In this document: positions 1 through 12,904 of the stretch, piece by piece
Numbering within the stretch: the stretch's first letter is position 1
Layout: every line of letters starts with the position of its first letter
Source: Epiperipatus broadwayi
Lineage: Eukaryota; Onychophora; Udeonychophora; Euonychophora; Peripatidae
Direction: 5' to 3'
Assembly: GCA_028023455.1 (NCBI GenBank)
Contig: JAQFVV010012398.1
Span: 3,184,682 to 3,248,681 of the forward strand
Length of the DNA: 64,000 bases
Program-made: the position numbers and the translations under genes
Notes under the pieces: model-generated
Seen by the model: only the letters and a program-made list of their open reading frames with translations
Databases searched by the model: none
What the model was told of the DNA's origin: nothing

Positions 1-222
1 TTTTTTTTTTTAAAAAAAGTACTTTTCTTTATTCATTAGACCTCAACTATAATTTTTAAGTTCTGAAGTGCTGTGCTTTTAAAATTTATGACATTTTCAT
101 GAAAAAAAATTCATTCTCCTCTACAGATAAAGGAAATGTATTATTAATATTTTCAATCATTTGTTTCACATTAAGATTGTCACACAGATAACTCTTGAAG
201 ATAATTACTAACAGCAATCTTA

Positions 223-407
223 AACAGGCAAAACTCTCCATGCAGTAGTGTCACTCAGTGCAAGCAAGAGTAATCAATGGATGCCAGAAGGCTTGTGCAC
301 AAAATCCCTACTCACTGGATAGGGATTTTATGCACAAGCCTTCTGGCATCCATTGATTATTCTGGTTTGCACTGAGTAGCACTACTGTATGGAGAGTTTT
401 GCCCATT
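223..407. repeat. Long foldback hairpin, MITE-like
   Basis: Positions 223-310 are an imperfect inverted copy of 320-407, giving a stem of about 88 bp around a 9-nt loop centred on 315. Only scattered mismatches are visible in the stem. There is no coding capacity. This could be a foldback transposon remnant or a locus that makes a hairpin RNA. No clear flanking target duplication was identified. Confidence 0.85.
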
Positions 408-1440
408 TAATAACAGTTATAAGCAAGCATAAGAAATGGTGATCTTGTGATGTTTAGTGATTTAGCAGCAGTCTTGTAAATTTTTGGAAACATTTTTCAA
501 ATTCAAAATGAAGAGTTATTATTCTTGTAATATTTACCTTTGTTGAATGTGCTTCTATTTTTTGACCATTCAGCAGAAATATTTTTGAAATTTTTCAATT
601 CATTCTTTATCAACTGGACAGATAATAGCTATAACTTATTTTTAAAAGTATTAAAATATACAATGATTTCAGATATTGTTTTGTTTCTTCCTTGAGATTA
701 AAAATATAGTCAATTAATTTAATTAGTTACATTGACAACAAAAGCTAAATTCATCTATCTAATGTCATCACTAAGTTCAACTGATACTACATCTCTTGAC
801 TGTAAAGAATCTTTTATCTTTAGTAATAAGTTTCTGAATCTTTGTATAAATATTCCTTGATATAATCACCAAACATCTAGATGATTAACAATTCATCATA
901 CTTGGATTCATTTTTTTCTAGTTGAGCCTGAAATATTTTCCTCTGAAGACTTTTATCTTGTAAGGAGTTCATAATTTTCATGTAGATTCCCAAAATGTGA
1001 TAAATATTTAAAACTTTTATAACAGGGCCTATTGGGAAATAATTCAATTTTATAAAAGAAAATCAATAATATTTGAAGTGTTTGTATTTATTTATTTTAT
1101 AGTTAAAATTCAAAGCACATGTGCAACAGTTTAATGCTGTTTAAATATTACAGTTTGTAAAAAACATCGTGCTATATAAAAGAAAATCAGGAAAATCATC
1201 ATCTCTGGTACATATACAGATAAAAATCCATTAATTTTTCTAGTCATTGATGGCTTTCCATTGTAAATTGGATTTTTTTTAATCCTCTATATAATTTTTT
1301 AAAATCAACAGCTTACCATCATGTTTTCTTCTTAACATTCTTATAAAAATATAAAATTGAGGAATATCACTTATGTCAGGAAATTCATGTAAGGAAAATA
1401 GTTGAGTCAGTTATACTTCAGTTAATTGTTTGATTCTGTT
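408..1440. other. AT-rich stretch, nothing recognised
   Basis: No coding frame of convincing length, RNA gene or repeat boundary was seen. The right part, from about 1270, may still belong to the inverted LINE piece that follows, but I could not show similarity there. Confidence 0.5.
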
Positions 1441-1830
1441 TAATGGATGATAAATCTATGAGAAAGTTATACATCTTTCTGATGGCAAACCAGCCCTTCT
1501 CAGCTGGAAAGGAAAGATGTTTATTTTCCAGAAATAGATGTATGCCTCAGACACTATCGCCTTCATCATATTTGATTACATGGTTTTTTCCAGGTCCATC
1601 CACAGGTAAAGGGACTGTAATAGGTGTCAGTTGAATTATCAAAGCCATATGATCAGAAAAAGCAACAGGAGCAAAGGCTGCATCGAAGTTGAAGTGGAGG
1701 TCTGAAGTGTAGTATACCAGGTTAATCAGTGACTTTTTAGTTTTGGTGTAGAAAGAATTAGCTTCAGGAGGGGGAAAGCCCTCTCCACACATTAATATAC
1801 AGTTTATTAGATGCAAAAATCTCTTGTTGA
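1441..1830 (-). pseudogene. LINE apurinic endonuclease fragment, inverted
   Basis: The minus-strand frame at 1816-1547 resembles the C-terminal half of the endonuclease in the LINE at 55420-60880. It has a conserved asparagine/serine-phenylalanine-tyrosine patch, a LINLVYY strand and the terminal SDH motif (FSDHMALII), which holds the catalytic histidine of exonuclease/endonuclease/phosphatase enzymes. It faces away from the RT part of the same element that starts at about 1850. It is best read as the inverted 5' segment of one LINE insertion. It has no start and no catalytic N-terminal half, so it is not functional. Confidence 0.75.
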
Positions 1831-1849
1831 AGTCATTGTATGTGGTGTT

Positions 1850-3178
1850 GTAGTCTCTGAGGAGTATGGTAGGGGAGACTGTTATTCTCTACAAAATGAA
1901 GCAAAAGTCTCTCACAGAATATATATCCATCAGAAGATCCAAATGTTTCTTATCACAACAACATTGCCAGATGAGAGACTACCTCAGATGGGCACTGGGG
2001 TACAATAAAAAAACAAGTCACTCTCTCATCTATCAATACAAACAGTACCAATCTCATTGGCTTTCCAATGATGCAGCACATCATCCAACACTTCTGTCAT
2101 GCAATGCAAAAAGATGGAGCTCTTCCTGTAAATAACTGGTTGCTTGCTGGTGACCCGGTAAACATGATATCTCAGAAACCCAAATCAAAAAGAAGATAAC
2201 ATACCTCCCTGACACCATTTATCCAAGCCTTCATGGCATTCCAAATTTTCTTCTCAAACATCTCAGTCAGTTCACTGTTTCAATTATTAAAAAATGATAG
2301 ATCACCTAGTCTCAGCCAACAGAAACATAGCAGAACTTTACCCAGTAGGACTTATACCATTTCTTAAAAAAGCAAAACCACTAAATGACATTAACAGTAT
2401 CTGGCCGATTTCCATAACCCCATTGCTTATCAAGATAATGGAGTCAGTTATTAAAGATCAAATACAAACTCTCATCAAACCAATATGGAAAAAAGGGATC
2501 CTCAACCTCGCATGTTATGACCAATGTTACTGCACTTGTCTATTATATCAAAGTACATCACAAATCCAAACCTATTGCTGTCCAGCTGGATATTGTAGCA
2601 GCATTTGATTCAGTCTGGAAAAACACCCTCCTGGATATTCTGACTGAATATGACATTCCAGGTGCAATTGTTCAGATAGCAATCTGCTCAACAATAGAGA
2701 GATTTGTCTCTCTCTTGATGGAAAGATCTCACCAGATTTCAAGCCATACAAGTTGAGTTTCTCAAGGATCTTTTCTCGGTGCCCTATTCTTTGTGGCATA
2801 CATCAACCCTCTTCTGATGGATATGGAAAAAAACTTCCCAAGAGTATTTGTTCTCTCTCTCTCACCAAAAATCTCAATATAATTTCATACATAGACAACA
2901 TCATGATCATGCTACCCACTATCAAACACCTTCCCAATCTTATGAACATTTTAACAGAAATACAATGTAACTAGGCTTACAAATAAATTATAACAAATCA
3001 TCCATCTGGAAGATAATGTCTGGTAAACAAATTAATTCACCATTCTCTATGAAACCCCAAAAATATCTAGGTTTCCCATTTTTAAATCCCCAACTGCAAT
3101 GGCAACAGAGATAGACAAAGACACCCTTCAATCAACCGAAGCTATCACTATTTCACTCTCTAAAGTCTACCAATCTGT
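1850..3178 (+). pseudogene. LINE reverse transcriptase fragment (5' part of split copy)
   Basis: Broken plus-strand frames match ORF2 of the LINE at 55420-60880 in order. They show the RWALGY block before RT (about 1977), the GIPNFLL/HLSQ block (about 2235), the PFLKK...ISITPLLIKIMESVIKDQ block (about 2355-2460), the catalytic-aspartate strand AVQLDIVAAFDSVW (about 2577) and a degenerate IDN in place of the second catalytic motif (about 2892). Several frameshifts and stops are present. The match stops abruptly near 3178 and resumes at 12905 at the next residue of the family alignment. A solo-LTR stack therefore interrupts this copy. It is more diverged than the other LINE copies in the window. 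Confidence 0.8.
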
Positions 3179-5510
3179 TCTGCAGATTTACACTTCACCT
3201 AGTGCCAATTATATAGTCACTAGAACTGGTTTGAATCCAAATTATATATATTTAATAGGCAATAGTATTTATATAGAGAGATGTATGAATGCACGAACTT
3301 TTAGTTTGTTTGTCCATTCAACTTACACACATGTATGTGCATATAAAAATTAACATTTGAAAGTTATAAAATTTCATAATTTTATTTCAATAACTTTCTA
3401 ACCAATTTATAACATATATAAACCAATTTATATTATATATATTGAAACAGGTAGATCTATCAATCCTACTGTTTCACCTACTATAAACTATAGTAGTATT
3501 TCTATATATGTAACTATCACCAAATCCTCGTATATCATGTTAATATTGTATTAAAATCAGGCTAAATTTCAACCTAAATGGATTAGTCATGTATGTGTGT
3601 GTATATCTTAGCATACAGTATGAAAATTGTATCTATATATGTAAAAACCCATATATACACACATATATATTTCTAGTAGTAAATAGATGAAAAATGCTTT
3701 GTATGAGTAACGAGGGACTACATATATGCAGGAAATAATAATGTTAACAGATTAAAACATAAATTTCTTTATTTAGAATAAATATTCTAAAAGTAATATT
3801 TGAAAGTATTATATAATTCTGCATATATCCCTAAATTAAATGATTGAGTTACATATATAACCAGATGTTTTTCATCTGTAGAATTTTTTTCTAAAAAGAT
3901 GACCTCATAAAACTTAATCTTTCTCGCTGTATTTTGACCTAATTACAAAATTAAAAGTAACAATAGATTGTAGAATAAGATATGAATAAATTATCCTGAG
4001 TGACCAGGGAAAAATTGTGGATGACCAGATGTAAAACCCAGCTGTAGTATATCAAAACAGTGGGATTCCACGATTCTTAGAATACAGCGAGAAAATTAGC
4101 AAAACAGATCTAAAAACACTATGACAAGGGAGAGGGGGTAAGCTGATAATATAAGCCTCTGCAGCCATCTTTAACGCATTCAGACATTATTTTAAGTCAA
4201 CTCGTTGACAAATTATGTTAAAATTGGTGATGATGATGATAGTGGGCTAGAATAGCAACTCCCTTGCTTTCTTGACCCTGGGAAGATCTACCATGTAGAG
4301 AGCAGTAAGATGGAAGCCGATGCTGGTTAACAGAGTCTGTCAGCATGAAACCAGCTTGCCAGCAGAAAGAAGAGAGCAGTAACAAACTCCCTCAGTTTAA
4401 AGTTAACTTTTCAATTAAAATGCATTAATTCCTTAAAAGCTAGCTAAATCTAAAATTTATGGCCAAATTAATAATGTATTTTAAACTTGCTACTAAAATG
4501 AAATTTTGTTTTCTTTATTTTAATCCTAAAATCTTGCGTGATTTGATAACTGGTTTAATAACTGATTTATTGATTTGTTTAATTATTGATTTACTTACTC
4601 AGTTTATTTACTGATTTATTTGTTGGTTTGCTGATTTATCTCTGATTCATTTAGTTGAACATATTTACCTTATTCTGAATTATTAAAAGTTATTTAGTTT
4701 AACTTGCTTAAATCGTTTGATTTTAAATTATTTATCATAACTTTTATTACATATAATGAAACGGGAACCTCCTAATCCCTTGCCGTTTCATCATCAATCT
4801 AATAGCCCACTCGTCTGTGTTAGATTCGTATCTCATTTAAACTATAATATGTAAAATAAAATGACAATTTGCTGTCATGGCTGTCTGAACAGCATTATAT
4901 ATGTACATATGAAAGAATGCTATAATTAGATAGGTTTGATAGAATTATAGCGTATTATTATTAATATCGCGTTTATTTAAAAAAAAAATACTTTTATTAA
5001 GTTAAGTAATGATAAGGTTCAATTTATTAATAAATTTATTATTTTAATTCATATGTGAATATATAATCCAACCTATATTTGTAATGTATATAGGGGTGGC
5101 ATGATTTAAAACATTAAAATGAGTTATATATTTAAAATGTTAAAAGTTGAAAATATTTTAAAATGTTTATTTAAAAAATGTTAGAAGGATTTTCTTTCAA
5201 ATGTGCTGAGAGGTCTTCCTAAAAAATTAAGTGTTATTTTTTTCTTAGAATTAAAAGTTGGTTAGAAACAGATTTTGTTCGTAAACAAGTATTTAATTAA
5301 TGACCGCACCTACCTTTGGTCAAATTAAAAAATCATTTTAAAATCTGGTTAATTAAAATTGCGTCAGATATAAATATTTAAGTTATTTTTGGATTAAAAT
5401 TGTTTATGGCAAAATAGTTTTACAAAATAACCATAAAAGTTATAACTGAAATACTTCAATAGTTTATCAAATATTTAAGATCAAAACTACATGGTTTTAG
5501 AATTTAATTA

Positions 5511-5564
5511 AAATGGAATTAAGGAAAAAGTTATAACAAATGGAATTAAGGAAAAAGTTATAAC
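5511..5564. repeat. 27-bp tandem duplication
   Basis: The unit at 5511-5537 is repeated exactly at 5538-5564. It lies just upstream of the TATA-like stretch of the inner solo LTR and looks like a local slippage or replication duplication. Confidence 0.9.
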
Positions 5565-5851
5565 ACCTCAGAAACTTAGCATATTTGGAATCAAACTGTA
5601 TGTTAACAAAATTAATTAAAAATGTAATCATGAAGCAAAAAAAATTTCCTAAAGGTGTTAAGCTGATAAGGAAAAAATATAAATGGGCCATATTTTGAGC
5701 GGGAAGAGAGACTGACTGAGATCTGTATACTGAGAAGAGACTCCATTTTAAATCAAATCTAGTTTTGAACTGAGATGTCCGGCTAGTTTGGCCATCTTAG
5801 CTGTCATTCCATAAGGAGGCGATGGGTTTGTTTCCATCCGACACCATTTAT

Positions 5852-5985
5852 AAGCAAGAATGCCGCTATAACATCTATAACCTAACCGAAAAGAAGAAGA
5901 ATGCTGCTATAATATCTACCATCTAACTGAAAAAAAAAGAAGAATGCTGCTATAATATTTACAGACCACCCATAAAAGAAGAGCA
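5852..5985. repeat. Degenerate ~42-bp tandem repeat, three units
   Basis: Three adjacent units share the core GAATGCYGCTATAAYATYTA followed by an AACTGAAAA-type tail. The third unit decays after about 5965. The repeat lies downstream of the putative LTR promoter, so it would be part of the R/U5 transcript. Confidence 0.8.
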
Positions 5986-8900
5986 TGCCACCGAGGAAAC
6001 TCACCAAGCTCCAGCTCAAGCACCTACTAATACCGGTAAATCACTTTAAACTGCAGAGCTCTGTATATTTTCTGTATACTTTCTTTATAATTTTGTACTA
6101 CCTTTTTAAATTCTAGTTAGCTAACTAACTACTCAATATATATTTTTAATGTTAAAGCTTTTCGTTTATTGTTTTAAAATCAGTAAATGATCTACGTGCT
6201 TTTAAAATCTCTTTGAGAAATTAATTAATGTTTCTACTTTAAACTATCACTGCAGTCATGTCTCTAGTTTTTTTATTTATAACATAGTTTTTAATATTTG
6301 TTATATTTATTTTATGATATGCTGATGCTTCAAAACAGCGAATACTAAATTTTAATATTTCAAAAAGAGATTAATTAAAACATCTTCACGTAATTATCTA
6401 TAGTTTTATTTCTCTGCACTGTTTTGAAACCCTCTTTAAGAAAATAGTAACGACTCGCTCGTTATTATTTAATGTTTTTTTTTATAATTGTTTGATTGGA
6501 AATTTTGCATGTGGCTTGTTTTTAGTGAGGTTTAATTTTTAAATACTAAGAAATAGACTAACCTTGATAAATATTTATAAGTATATTTGCTATTTAAGCT
6601 ATTTATTAACCCCTTCAAATATACTTTCCCTCCTTTTAAATATTTGTCATTTGATCAATAACAAATTAGATTGATCTGGAACAGCAAAGATTATTTGTAA
6701 TTATTCCCGTCTATAGCATATATTTTATCATGCTACCTAAGAGTTGGCTTCTATTTGATTAAGCTAATAAACTATTGTTCTTGCCTATAGAATATAAATT
6801 TTACAAATGCTTTGCTTGGCAGATGTGATTTATTCACTTTAATATTTTCTCGTTTTGCTGCCACGTATATTTACGTAAATAAGATGTAGCCTCGGTTAAG
6901 CCAGCACATCTTCCTCTCATAGGGTAGAGCAGTCGTGAAGCCAGGTTAGCATGTAAGTCCCCCGCCTTTCTGAACTATTTGTTCCTTTTCATGCAGCTTA
7001 ACAATCGGTTTTCAGGGTACCGGCGTTGGTCGCAGAAACCCTTGATCTACCAATCCATCCACAGAGCGACTTTATTATTGTATTGCTGGTGCTATAGTGC
7101 ATTAGTACATCTAAAGCAGCCAACTCTAACCCCCTATTTTATTTCTTTCAGCAATTGTCTGAAATATTCTTAAAAGTCCAGTCAATCTAAGTTATTGTAG
7201 CCCATTTAGGCTAACTAAATAAATATAAACAGACGAGAACGTCAACCGTAAGTGTTGCCCAAGGTTTAGTTTAATTACTAGTATTCAGCCACACATTAAG
7301 AGGAGTCCGCATATGTTACACGATAGACATGGCGTAGTGATAAGCTATTTATTTAAATGCCTGTGTGCATTTATTATATATAAATCCGTAAAATAATTGA
7401 ATACAAATTGTAAGATGAATAACTGCTGCGTTCATCTTATGTAAATTTATTTATTAATCTTATCAAAGAATCTGTCCAAACTCTTCAGCCATTAAATGCC
7501 TGCATGCATTTTTACATGTTTAAAATTTGTAATATATATATCTTAGATAAAACTTATTATTGAAGAAATTAAACTTTAGTAAATTAACCTAGTCCACTCT
7601 CAGTTTCATTATTCAATCCAATTCTCATTATTATTATGTTATAGAATATGCATTATTAAAGGTCTCCATTAAGTTAACTATTCGTTAGATACGATCAATT
7701 TGTAATTTAATTATGAGTCTCATTGTTTCTCCCTGACCTATGTCAGCCGCGAATAAAGGAGTATGCTACATGTAATTTCAAGATGGTCATTCGTAGGGTC
7801 AAGTCTTGGAGTACTGGCTTACGAGTTGAAGTGTGGTCGGACTTGGGATGTCACAGTCCTAGTCTGGTCAGCTTCAGTCTCTTTTGCTTGGATTCTGAAT
7901 TCTGTTATGTGAATGTACAAACTTGATTGTTACAATAATTCTAACTGCTTTATTCTAAAATGATGATTAAGTTTCTAAGTTATTTTACATATTGTAACTA
8001 AATGATATTTGCTTTTACATATTTTAACATAATGATAATCTTTGTCTTTATTAATTCTTGTACACAACTTAGATTTGTATTGAACTGAATCAATCAGATG
8101 TAAACTAATTGCATTTCAATTTCCTTTTTAAACTAGGCTAAAACAAAGCCAAACTTCAGATTTCACATAAGTGAAATCTCCTCTTTCAACTTACATTTCT
8201 TTGAGTTAAATCTATACAAATTTTATTATTTTTCAATTATGTGTTTGTTTATGCTATATTTGTTCAAAATGGAGTTTTACTCTTAGTTAAATGCTTAGTG
8301 AGAAGCGATTAAATCTTCTCACACATATATGTAATATCACATATGTTAACACACAAAAGAAACTCCGTTTTGAAAGGGACAAAATGTTTTATTTAAGAGA
8401 TAATTAAAAGCTTACAGCTACTTTAAGATAGATTTGCTTTAGAGATAATATTTAACTAATGTTTAGCAGGAGTGATGAAATACAGCATAAAGCTATAACT
8501 TTATATTGTAATTCTCCATAATATGCTGTACTCCTCCCTAGAATTATAAATGCCTATATAGATAGCTTTATAAATTACATTCATAAGCTTTCCTTAATAT
8601 CATAATTATAGATGCTATGGAATGAACTGATCTGCGGTAGTTTCATGAAAGAAACTATTGTTTAGCATCCTAATTTCTATTATATAATAAGGTAGTCAGT
8701 GGTGCAAATGTGTCCTTAAGAAATGCTTAGGCTTATATACTTGTTGTATGTATTTCTTTAATGGGCATATACACCATTACTCTCTTAGTTTGGACAACTA
8801 TCTCTTCCAGATGGCAGTTGGCTACACACACCTCCATTCTGCATCCTCAGAAGTGGAGCATGAGACTTCCATTGTTTAATTAGTTGTTCGATCACCAGAC

Positions 8901-9329
8901 TAAAAGGTCTCTTATTTCCACAGCAATGAGCATAGTGAAAAAGGGAACTGGTACTTGGTACAAATCCCCTGAAAGGGCCCATTTGAGACACAGGGACTCA
9001 GATTTTATATTTTCTATATGCCTTGGTATCTGAAGTCTGACTGCCAATCATCAGTTCATCCCACCATAGTAACTGTATTTTTCAGCTTTGATCTGAATTC
9101 AAATCTAATTTCATAAGCATATAATCTATGTAGAGAATATTAAGTATTCACACTTAATAAAATGTGATATTCTTTATAAATGTTTATAATCACTTTTGCT
9201 AGCTCTGGGGCAGATCTAGGTTCTGTTATATAGCATAAACTAGGCATAGATAGTCATGAGCAATTAACTAAGTTTATAAAGTAATATTAAGGTTCATGAA
9301 ACTGTAACTTCAAATGTATAATTTCTTCA

Positions 9330-9688
9330 TCACCTGCGAGTGATATATATATATATATATAAAAAGTAAATTAAATTATTTGTAACCCAAACTACAATTA
9401 CCTGTGCATGATTGGAAATGTAATATATTACCAGTAAAAGCTCATATTAAAATCATCACCTATGAATGATGTACATATATATGACAAATATAATAATTTA
9501 AGTAATTTGTAACCAGAAAATTATTGTCACCTGCGAGTGATTTAAATTGTCACACACATATATATATGTAAACTAAAGCTACATGTAACTAGGTAAACCA
9601 TAAATGATTATATCCAAAACCATCACCTGCGTGTGAACCCAAAACTCAAATGTTAAATTGTATCCCTAACTTAATCACTTGCAAGTGA
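9330..9688. repeat. Cluster of 14-bp palindromes TCACYTGCRAGTGA
   Basis: Five copies or near copies occur at 9330-9343, 9456-9469, 9527-9540, 9623-9636 and 9675-9688. The last (TCACTTGCAAGTGA) is a perfect palindrome and the others differ at one to four positions. Intervening DNA is only loosely similar (TTTGTAACC, ATATATAT), so this may be an old tandem repeat or a set of protein-binding sites inside the LTR. Confidence 0.75.
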
Positions 9689-12600
9689 GACAATCCATAT
9701 AATCACTATATTTATTATTTCATTTAAAAATTTTATTATTTGGCGTTCATTAAATTAATTTTAAATTTAACTTTTGTTTCATGTCTCAGTGATGCTCATT
9801 GTTTAGTCATTAGTTAAGAATCACATCCATATTTGATAATTATGTTCCACCACATGTCAATTTCCCATAGTCTTGTGCTTTACCGATGTTCTACTGCCAG
9901 CACGTGATGAAAGAGAATGCTGCTGTGGCCTCATATGTGGCACCTGCAAGGGGTAAATCTTTGAGTATTAGTAAAGGAACTGGGGCTATATCATACAACG
10001 TGGTTCATACCACTCTATGCTGGTCAGCCTTAGGATGATTTACTAAAACTCTGGATTTTGTTAAATGAATGTACATATTTGACCATTACAATATTTTGCA
10101 AATCTTATATTGTGCAAGTAATAATTTTTATAAAAATAGAATTGTCATTTAAGAGACAAACCACAGTATTTTTGAAAATTTATTGCTAGTAATTTGTGTA
10201 AGGTAAACTGATATTTAAGAGTGAAACAATGCAATCAGTTTTAAAATTTTGCAGGCCTTTGTGTCATTCTTAAAATACACACAAGGTCATAGGTGCCAGA
10301 GGTTCTTTAATTATTTTGCCTGGCCATTTATTGCTTTGGTCTTTTTCATTCCCATATATGGGAATTGTGATCAACTTGGAATCTCAACCAAGAGTCTGAG
10401 TTTGGGCCAGCGGCCTGATTCTTTAAAGATTTGCTTATGTATAAATAGATATTTTTTTTCTCTTTTTGTTTCTAACTTCACTCAGAGATCATATACTTTA
10501 TGCAAGTTTGCATTGTGCAGCAAAATCATGGTGGGGTAGGGGAGATCATCCTTCTCCCATACCTCTGGGAAGCTTATCTAGCTCACTATGCCAGGGTCAG
10601 AAACATCTAGACCAAATAATGCAGACTGTTCAGTAAAATGCATGCCTGAAAGTGACTCTTCAATCTCTACCAATGCCTGTTTCAAACCCAAGACAGCTCA
10701 TAATCATGACCCACCAATTACCTACGTCGACATGTCCTCAAGCCCAAAGTAATATCTATCTTGCCATCAACTATGAACTCTTAATTAATAAATTATTCTA
10801 ATTCTAAACTATATTGTACGCCTTTTCTTCCTTACTTAATTTTACAGCTGTTATGTAAATGCTAATAATGCCTGTGTGATTTATTACAGTACTATATAAT
10901 TTTTTTTGTTTTGGTGTGGCAATGTAGAATTAATTTGACTTTTCTTATATTATTATTTTAATTCATTTTGATGTGCCAAGAAAGTATACAATCTAGCAAG
11001 TTAATTTAAACCCACTGCCAATAGTTTTCTCCTATTACACTAAGGAAATGTAAATTTCCTTCAAGATTTATTGTTATAAACTCGGCTCAGTTTTATTCCA
11101 ATTATTTTTCAATAATTTTATTCTTAAATGGTCAAAAGGTCTTAATATTTATGTCAAATTGTTACACCTAACTACAAAATTTAATCCTCATCTAATAATT
11201 AAAGTTGTTATCATTTTAACTAATTAAATTTCACCAGCAGTGAATTTAATATGTAATTTATAATTTTATTTTGTAAGTAATACCAGTGATCTGTGAAATG
11301 ATTGCTCATAGAAATATGGAGATCTTTCCAAGGTATGGGAGAGAGCAATTTATTTCCTTTTAGTTTTAACTCTGATGGCTTATGTGCATTTATTAATCAG
11401 TAATTAACTGCCCAGGATGGTTTGCATTTAAGCATTCCATTATACTGGAAAGCATTGTATAAGCATCAGGTGTTTATTAATTTACCATGGTCATTAGTGA
11501 CATGAACTATTTATAGGTTTTAGGCAATATAAATGTATTGTTGCAATCATTATTTATAATTTTCTTGTTTTGTCAATTATTTTGGGATATTCAGAATGAC
11601 CAATCCCACTATTTGCCTTCCCTCTCAAAGTAGATGCATTTTCTACTCGGGATCCTCTCCAGGCACTCCAATGAATCAGTGTATTGAAAACATACAGATG
11701 AACCATACCAACACATCACTTGTGCTATTGCTCTTCTGAAATATGACCTTGGTCTTTGTGCAGGCATTCTCTTTGCATACCAATATGACAAAGTCACTCA
11801 AGAGGATCTTAAGTGACCAACCTCTATATGCAATTGTGAGTGATAACATGATACTGCTTTTACTACTATTAATGAGTTGTATATCTGCCTGCAATGCTCT
11901 CTACTAATCATAATTGCATGCCATTTGCCATCCACTCTTTTTAATTTTCTAAGCCAGATTATGAATTACAGCTCCTTTTAAGCTGAATCATTTTGCTACC
12001 ATGCATCTGAGTGATCTCCCAAATATCACACATTTTTCAAACCACACATCCTAAACTCTTATTCATATATATGTAATGACTAATAAAACTCATTAGTGTG
12101 AATCTATCATATATTAAATGAGTGTTGAGTTACAATGTATTGTTGATTACCTAATTAATTTATTTGATTCTTGGCATATTAATTGCACCACCATATATGA
12201 GCAACCACACAAACTACTCTTGTTTTATATATGTAGTAATTGCACTAACTAACTTATGTAATAACTCAAGGATTTTATATATTTATGTAAGTTCATTGAT
12301 TTATTGACTTCATCCCTAAAGTGCATGATTGCAAATCAAACCATAATCAAGTTTGTAACTACCATTGCGCAGACATTCTATACAGTTATTTTGTTTATTA
12401 TCGTATTTAATTATTCAATAAATTTATATTGTATTATTTTCTGTATTCTGGCATTTGTTATTCATTGCCTGAATCTCTAGTATGACTGTTAATTGAGTTA
12501 AGGTATTTCAAATTGAATGAAAGACTTTATTAGTACTCTTAATTAAACTGCCTTTGTTTAACATTGCCTTGAACAGTATTATGTATCTGATTATTAATCT

Positions 12601-12904
12601 ATTAAGGAATAGCCTTCACCACTCTTTAAATATTATATTTTGTAGTAATCATTGGTTAATTCTTTAAATATTATTGATTTCCAAGTCTCTGTGCTTACCC
12701 CGTTCTCATTGCTGGGTCTGGAGTAAATGAAAGCTTGCTAGTATCATCAAAAGCATTGTCCATATAGTCAGAGACCCTGGATCACAGGCAAATAGGTTTG
12801 CATTTAGTACTGTTTCAGACCTGTGTATCTCACACTTGCTAAATTTCTATAGTTTTCTTGGATTCTAGGTCTTGTTGAATGAACACATGATTTTGACCGG
12901 TACA

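Larger units (their letters stand above)
4757..7934 (+). mobile_element. Solo LTR (innermost of nested stack)
   Basis: It begins TGAAACGGGAACC, with the complementary CCGTTTCA 27 bases downstream, and ends TTGATTGTTACA. Both flanks are ATAA (4753-4756 and 7935-7938). Its length is 3178 bp. An AT-rich TATA-like stretch (AAATATAAATGGGCC, about 5677-5691) is followed by a GC-richer leader near 5700-6050, as expected of an LTR promoter and R region. It has no coding frame above 70 codons that resembles a protein. Confidence 0.75.
3443..10090 (+). mobile_element. Solo LTR (middle of nested stack)
   Basis: It begins TGAAACAGG, where a short stem forms with CTACTGTTTC 20 bases on, and ends GACCATTACA. 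It is flanked on both sides by ATAT (3439-3442 and 10091-10094), a perfect 4-bp target duplication. Without the inner insertion 4757-7934 its length is about 3.47 kb. The TG...CA ends, lack of coding capacity and duplication fit a solo LTR left by LTR-LTR recombination. Confidence 0.7.
3179..12904 (+). mobile_element. Outer solo LTR of a nested stack
   Basis: The right end has the family terminus TTTGACCGGTACA at 12892-12904 and lies directly against LINE sequence that continues the copy ending at 3178. The 3' ~230 bp (12690-12904) resembles the ends near 17114 and, inverted, 50921. The 5' boundary is uncertain because no TG terminus is clear at 3179. The flanks CTGT (left) and CTAT (right) could be a mutated 4-bp target duplication. 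A complete second insertion, 3443-10090, lies inside. No gag or pol frames are present, hence the solo-LTR reading. An old, deleted LTR element is the alternative. Confidence 0.55.

Noticed and set aside
10249-10539. 96-codon plus-strand frame
   Set aside because: It lies in the outer solo LTR, has no recognisable domain and reads as a chance hydrophobic frame.
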